Below, in pieces: positions 59,074 to 64,000 of a DNA stretch of 64,000 bases. Source of the DNA: Voacanga thouarsii (taxonomy: Eukaryota > Streptophyta > Magnoliopsida > Gentianales > Apocynaceae). The notes below the pieces were generated by a model that saw only the letters and a program-made list of their open reading frames with translations, searched no databases and was not told the DNA's origin. A program made the translations under genes and the position numbers. The first letter of the stretch is position 1. Each line of letters starts with the position of its first letter. The stretch spans positions 1,685,001 through 1,749,000 of the forward strand of contig JANUWF010003377.1 of assembly GCA_026120185.1 (NCBI GenBank), read 5' to 3'.

Positions 59074-61118
59074 TCAGAGACAAATTAAGCAATGATATAC
59101 CTTAGGCTTTTTCTTTATACTAATGAAACTCAAAGTTAATCTCCTCTGCAAATTAATATTTGAACTGTATTTAGATTTAGAGAAACTCAAAAATAAGTCA
59201 ATGACTCTTCTGCTAACACTAAAAGTAGATCTGGAAGTAACTCTAGATATTGGAATTGTAAGAACATTTGCTACCATTCTAGATAATATTCAAAATTTAT
59301 AATCATTAACTTTTCACCATTCTAATGCACAAAAATTAATATGTCCACTATCTTTAGAAATATATATTGGTTCTGCTAAATATACCTCAATATCCGACTT
59401 CACTGTTAGAATAGCCTCCAGTTCTTGTGCATAATTCATCAATAATGACTAGTTTGATGACTCAGAAGATATTATGATAATGCTACGCTCAATAGAGTGA
59501 ATAGCTTTTTTATTTTGTAAATTTTTCTTATGTAAAACCACATATATATTCCAAATATATTATGAAGAAACTTTTGCACAATTTCTATATTTCTTTTTGT
59601 TACGATTCCTGGATAAATAAAAAAAAAAAAACATTTTAACACTCATCATCTTGCCCATAGAATCCAAGATATTAGCAAGTGCCATGACCAAGTTGCATTC
59701 ACTCTAATACTTGTCAAATGTTTCTTCCGTAACAGCAGTCATGGCTTGTTTAAATATAGATTCATCGTCAATCGCTCGATTCAAAGCTTATTTAATGCAA
59801 TATACCTCTGCAAGATATAGATTTCATTACGAGAAATTATGTGTCTGACTATATTTAACACCTCTAAAAGTTTACTGTCTTAAAATTTTCCCACTCTTTA
59901 GGATTTGGAAGTTATTGATACATGGGCTTTTTGGTCTTGGAATCATGGAAAGACTTCCTCGAATTATAATACAGTTGCAAGCATTTGATAAATAAAGTTC
60001 CATCTAGTAAGACAATCAAGAATCAACTTCTTCCCACCAAGTTATAATTACTGCACAATTTCTAAAATTATGTGCAAATTTCCTTCTGATTGATTGATGA
60101 ACTTTACACTTTTCTCTCACATTTTCAATTATTTTGTAATTATTCCAAGTCTATCTTGCACAAGTAAATTTAAGATAGGTGCACAATTTCTCACATAAAA
60201 TAACTTTCCTTCACAAACTAATTAATTTCTTATGCTTTGAAAATAAAAATTCCGGCTCTTTCAAACATCTATTGTTGTAATATGTGGATACAAGGATTTC
60301 ATTCTCAATCTCCCATTCCTTAAGACACTTAAAGATGGCATCAGTTATATCAATTCCACGTCAAGGCGAAAGAATATGCATAAAACTGAGAATACAATTC
60401 TACAATAGCCAATCAACATTGATGTAATGAGTTATAAGCACCACATATTCTGCTTTCTTATTTTGATATTTTCAAAGAAACTCTGGTTTAGTTTTTAATT
60501 GATAATAATTTTCTTAATATCTCTATAGAAAAGAAGAATAAATTTGAAAGGAGAGAGGAGAGACACGCAAATCACAATAATTTTTTCTTTTTCTTTTTGT
60601 CATATACAAAAATTACTGCATAAAAATTATAGTAGAACTTGGACACCATATTAATGTGAGAAATATGAGTGGACAAACAAAACCTATCAAATAGGTCATT
60701 TGAACATCATTTGATGAACTTATATGAGTACTTAATAATTTTAATTGACAAAAAGATTATTTTTAAGGTATTAGTTTTTAAATATTAAAGGTTAAAATCA
60801 CGCGTTTAAAGTTTAAGAGTATAAATCAAAACTTATAAAAGTTAAAAAGTGACTAGCATATTTTGCACAATTAATTTTAACATATTTCTTCTTGCAATGA
60901 TTGTACCGATTTTTCCAAACTCCATCATTTGACTGTATTTGTTTAAAAGAAGATTTTGTCTTCTTATTTTTACCAATGGTATCTTCATCCTTATTGTTGT
61001 CTTTTTCTACAGGCTCTTTTGTACTTCTATTGTTTCCGTGAAACTCATCATTAGAAATTTCTTGTGACTATTGAGTTTGGCTTGAATCGTGCATCAGTGA
61101 AAGGGTTGGGGAATTCAT
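59074..61118 (-). pseudogene. hAT transposase, decayed (BED finger to hATC)
   Basis: Order on the minus strand: a start MNSPTLSLMHDSSQ near 61118; a BED-type zinc finger remnant VWKNRYNHCKKKY (about 60870-60920, first Cys lost); catalytic-domain pieces THYIDVNWLLQNCILSF and KCLKEWEIENEI (about 60320-60440); FDKYWSECNLVMALANILDS (about 59650-59730; a stop interrupts it); and the C-terminal hATC dimerisation block ANVLTIPISRVTSRSTFS followed by RRVID (59074-59277). These are the family's conserved segments in the right order, separated by stops and frameshifts, so it is inactive. Confidence 0.8.
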
Positions 61119-62401
61119 TTGTGAGTCTAGAGAAGTTATAAATAGAAAATAAAATTATTAAATTCATGAAATGGTAAAATAGTGTATTTATTACTAATAT
61201 ATATATATATATATTTATTTATTCTTCCAATGGATCTATATACAGAAATAAAACAGACCTATAGAGAGAGACAAAAAACTCACCTGTATTATAATAGCAA
61301 AGAAACATAAACCCAACAAAGAAATCAGATGCTAAAATGCAGATATAAAGATTGTAAAAATTCTTAGCATAAAAAAAAAAAAATTCAAGATAGCATTATT
61401 TGATTAAAAAAGTAACAGATTCTAAGATTAAATACTATTATCAAAAGTGTTAATTCAAAAATTTGATAAGACTCCACCCTAGTGCAAAAGAATCCAAAAA
61501 GTTAGTAATATTTCTAACCACACTACAAATTTCAATGAGATTCCAGTCAATAGTAGTAATTACAATAATTACCAATGAATTACAATAAATAAGGAGTAAA
61601 TTAATACTAGTAGTAAATTATACTGAAAATTCATAAAAATAAAAACAATAATTTTCAAAAGGAAGAGACAAAAAAAAAAAAAGAATTGTATTTATCTCTT
61701 TTAATTCTGTTCTAATAATAAAGAATGGTAAAATTTCACTCTCAACTATTGTAGCCATCGTAAAAAGAGATTGTTGATATAAAGTTACAGCATTGGAATC
61801 TTGCTCACTTTGCTACTTTATTTATACAAGAAGTTGTTCTATTATTAATATATTTATTAGATTTGTAATATTAATAATATTTATATTCAGTAGTTGTAGA
61901 GTAGGATGTCAAAGCACCTTTACTTTATCATTATCATTTAAGTAGTTAACTTTCCAATTATCTCTTGAATATTTTAATAGATGATAATCACCATTTTAAG
62001 CCTTTTTATTTATTAGATAAAAATATTTCAAGGTGATCACTTATTTTAACCGTTCAATTGTAGATATAAAAGTATTGATAAATAAAGTTGAACAAACAGT
62101 GTAAAATCTAATTAAACTAATCAAAACTTACATGATTTACATGATTTTTATTAAATTATTCTAATACAATTTCCACTTTAATATGTACATAATAATATTA
62201 TGATGAATACACTGAAATTATCTTACCTTTACCAGTAACATGCTCATATCTATGACATTGCATGCATGTTGGTAATGCTCTCCCAAGTGGCTACTAATCA
62301 AGTTAGGTGCCTTCTGACCAAATTATTTACACTCCTTTGTCCTTTATAGCCATAAAGGGCTTCCTCATAAAAGGAAAGTAAGAATGGAGGGGTGCCTTCT
62401 A

Positions 62402-62605
62402 AGGGCACAACTTAGTAGGTAAGTGATTGAAGTATTATTATGACGGTCAGATTTCTATTCGCAAGGTAAGAGTTCGAATCTTACTTTTAGTATGAATTTG
62501 ATCCCTTGTGTGATGGTGATTAAAGACAACTTCAGTTGGCTACTCAGACAAAAAAAAAAAAAAAAAAAAAAAGAAAAAAGAAAAAAGAAAAAAAAGAAAA
62601 GAGCA
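62402..62605 (+). repeat. tRNA-derived SINE with poly(A) tail
   Basis: A-box-like CTTAGTAGGTAAGTGA (62411-62426) and B box GAGTTCGAATCTTA (62470-62483) with pol III spacing, a body ending CTACTCAGAC, then a 3' A-run (62550-62572) followed by AAAAAAG repeats to about 62600. It lies inside the hAT element, so it inserted later. The target duplication is not clear. Confidence 0.72.
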
Positions 62606-62883
62606 GCATTAATCAAGTGGTAATTGGATTTTGTCTTTCTAAGTGTCTATCATAAAGATTTGGGGGCAAAATGTCAACCAAAATCTCGGTGCAGACCATA
62701 TAATATAAATATAATGTTAATCTATTAATTACTTTCCCACAAAACCTAAAAATCAAATACACGTATAAACATGTAAAAATTCTTGCAATAAAAAAAAAAA
62801 AAAATCAAGATAGTTATTATTATAAATAATAGTAATATAGAAAAAAAAATCAAGATAATAATTATTGTAAGTAATAGTAACCG

Positions 62884-63159
62884 ATGAATGAAAATAGCCA
62901 CAAATTAGAACTTTTCATGCAAGATTTGGGGATGAAGAATTCAAATATTCAGAACAATTATTATAAAGAAAAAACCGATCATTTTGCTGGGCCATGCAAC
63001 AATCTTCAATCTGATAGAAAAAGACAAAGACCAATGACCCATAAAAGCAATCTTACAAAGAAGACAAAGGGCGGCAGCCAGCAACCTTTTCTTCTTAGTC
63101 AACCAAAGTTCTCTGATTACAATATGACAATAACTGCATTTGCCATTAATCCTTGCTGA
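62884..63159 (+). other. 91-codon open frame of unknown status inside the hAT element
   Basis: Lys/Asn/Gln-rich, with a basic stretch DRKRQRPMTHKSNLTKKTKG; no recognised domain. It lies within the 5' non-coding part of the fossil hAT on the opposite strand to the transposase. It may be chance, or a remnant of a captured exon. Confidence 0.2.
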
Positions 63160-63525
63160 GTTGCCGAACTCGCCGTAGAAAGACGAGGACTGTTTGTCCA
63201 GTAATCCTTGGAATCAGCCCAACAATTAACAATTAAATTACTATATGATAACAATAATATGGAATTAGTTTATGAATATATAAGTCGAACTTCTTCTACT
63301 TCAAACTCAATTTATATTTTAAATGAGTTAAATATCTTGACTTATGTATCGCTCGTTAGAATTCGAATTACGAGCTACTCACGAGTTGGTTCAATTAACT
63401 TTCACTCCTAATTTTTTATTTTCATTATTGTCCAAATTCTGTCAAAGAACTTCTAATTATCTGTTGGTGGAATACTTGCAAAATATTTTGAGGAGAGAGA
63501 TGCTGCAACAGAAAATGTGAGAGAG

Positions 63526-63563
63526 ATGGCGACGGAGAAGAAGAGAACGGGGAAAGTTGCATG
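63526..63563 (+). other. possible first coding exon running off the window
   Basis: A purine-rich leader precedes ATGGCGACGGAG, giving MATEKKRTGKVA, followed by TG and then GTGAGT, a strong donor. The composition (GAGAGAGATGGCGACGG) is like plant gene starts and unlike the surrounding AT-rich spacer. No downstream exon is recognisable before 64000. Confidence 0.25.
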
Positions 63564-64000
63564 GTGAGTTTGGAGGAAAGGGAGAGAAGATGACAAAAGG
63601 AGTAGAGACAGAAGAGAGGATTCGTTTGTTGTTGTGGAAGTAAGATCGTTCCGGTATATAAATCTCCTCCATTCCCTCAATATGAGTCTCAAAATTTGAT
63701 AAATATTCAATTTTTTTAAATAACGATTAAAATATTCAATCATTTAACTCTATTTGAACCCGCTCTGTTGTGAATGGAGCTTATCAGAATGATGCTTTCC
63801 CTTGTAGCTATCTCTTATTGGCATATTAACTAACTTTTGTAAACTTAAGTTAAGTGGTATTTGACAACCTACACAATTAAATTAAGAATAAATATTGTAT
63901 AAGAATTGTAGTTATCTTTAGTTAATTTATTCTCATAGTATATTTTATTAAATTTAAATAATAATAATAAAATATAGTATAAGAATAAATTATAATTAAT
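63564..64000. other. spacer to the window end
   Basis: 63570-63660 is GA-rich; the remainder is AT-rich. No further feature recognised. Confidence 0.45.

Larger units (their letters stand above)
58615..63410 (-). mobile_element. fossil autonomous-size hAT transposon (4796 bp)
   Basis: The terminal inverted repeats are CAGGGATGGAAATGAGTTGAG at the left and TAGGAGTGAAAGTTAATTG read inward from the right, similar over about 20 bp. The flanking 8-mers ATCTTTCA (58607-58614) and ATTTTTTA (63411-63418) differ only by two C/T changes. Subterminal GAGCTC/CTCG-rich motifs are present at both ends. Inside, on the minus strand, is a decayed hAT transposase (about 59074-61118). The 61119-63400 part is leader or intron-like and carries a later SINE. 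Terminal structure, transposase type and size agree. Confidence 0.82.

Noticed and set aside
63453..63743. Leu/Ser-rich minus-strand open frames resembling a signal peptide
   Set aside because: They are the reverse of a GA-rich tract and have no recognised domain; the opposite-strand start at 63526 is the more plausible reading.

Overview
This is a plant nuclear genome window, most likely a eudicot. It is very AT-rich and dense in transposons, and it holds one intact intron-containing host gene. Evidence: plant-type Ty1/copia elements primed by initiator-Met tRNA, hAT and Mutator-like elements with exact target duplications, a tRNA-derived SINE, and a split gene with canonical GT..AG introns.

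Layout. 1-3417: 3' part of a decayed + strand copia element (integrase, reverse transcriptase, RNase H, one LTR). 3418-7002: AT-rich spacer with a local direct duplication. 7003-15341 (minus): a seven-exon gene that I assembled by hand into a 360-codon N-acetylglucosamine kinase with every exon phase matching. It is the only host gene I can support with confidence. 15780-23570: AT-rich spacer with two non-autonomous hAT elements (16205-17069, 17609-18043) and several fold-back MITEs, one with a perfect 9-bp target duplication.

23571-38855 (minus): copia element A, carrying two later insertions that are now solo LTRs. One is a 4.2-kb LTR in gag (28946-33153). The other is a 1.5-kb LTR in the 5' LTR (36581-38102). 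38930-47050 (minus): copia element B of the same family, in the same orientation and only 74 bp from A, flanked by TAAAC. B has one full 2.05-kb LTR and one cut to 0.65 kb. Both elements carry lesions in conserved protein motifs.

47056-64000: spacer with a third non-autonomous hAT (49108-49995), a degenerate LTR element with a duplicated primer-binding site (about 53100-54700), a broken RPA1-like gene fragment (about 55752-56400), more MITEs, and a 4.8-kb hAT (58615-63410) with a decayed transposase and a SINE inside. A short possible first exon lies at 63526-63563.

The genes do not form a pathway. The kinase is a housekeeping sugar-salvage gene, and the rest is a record of nested and decayed transposition. 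I found no CRISPR array, rRNA, intact tRNA or gene cluster, and no convincing undescribed system. The most unusual items are a T19G27 tract in a kinase intron, the tandem A/B pair with its very unequal LTRs, and the terminal-repeat-bounded fossil hAT.
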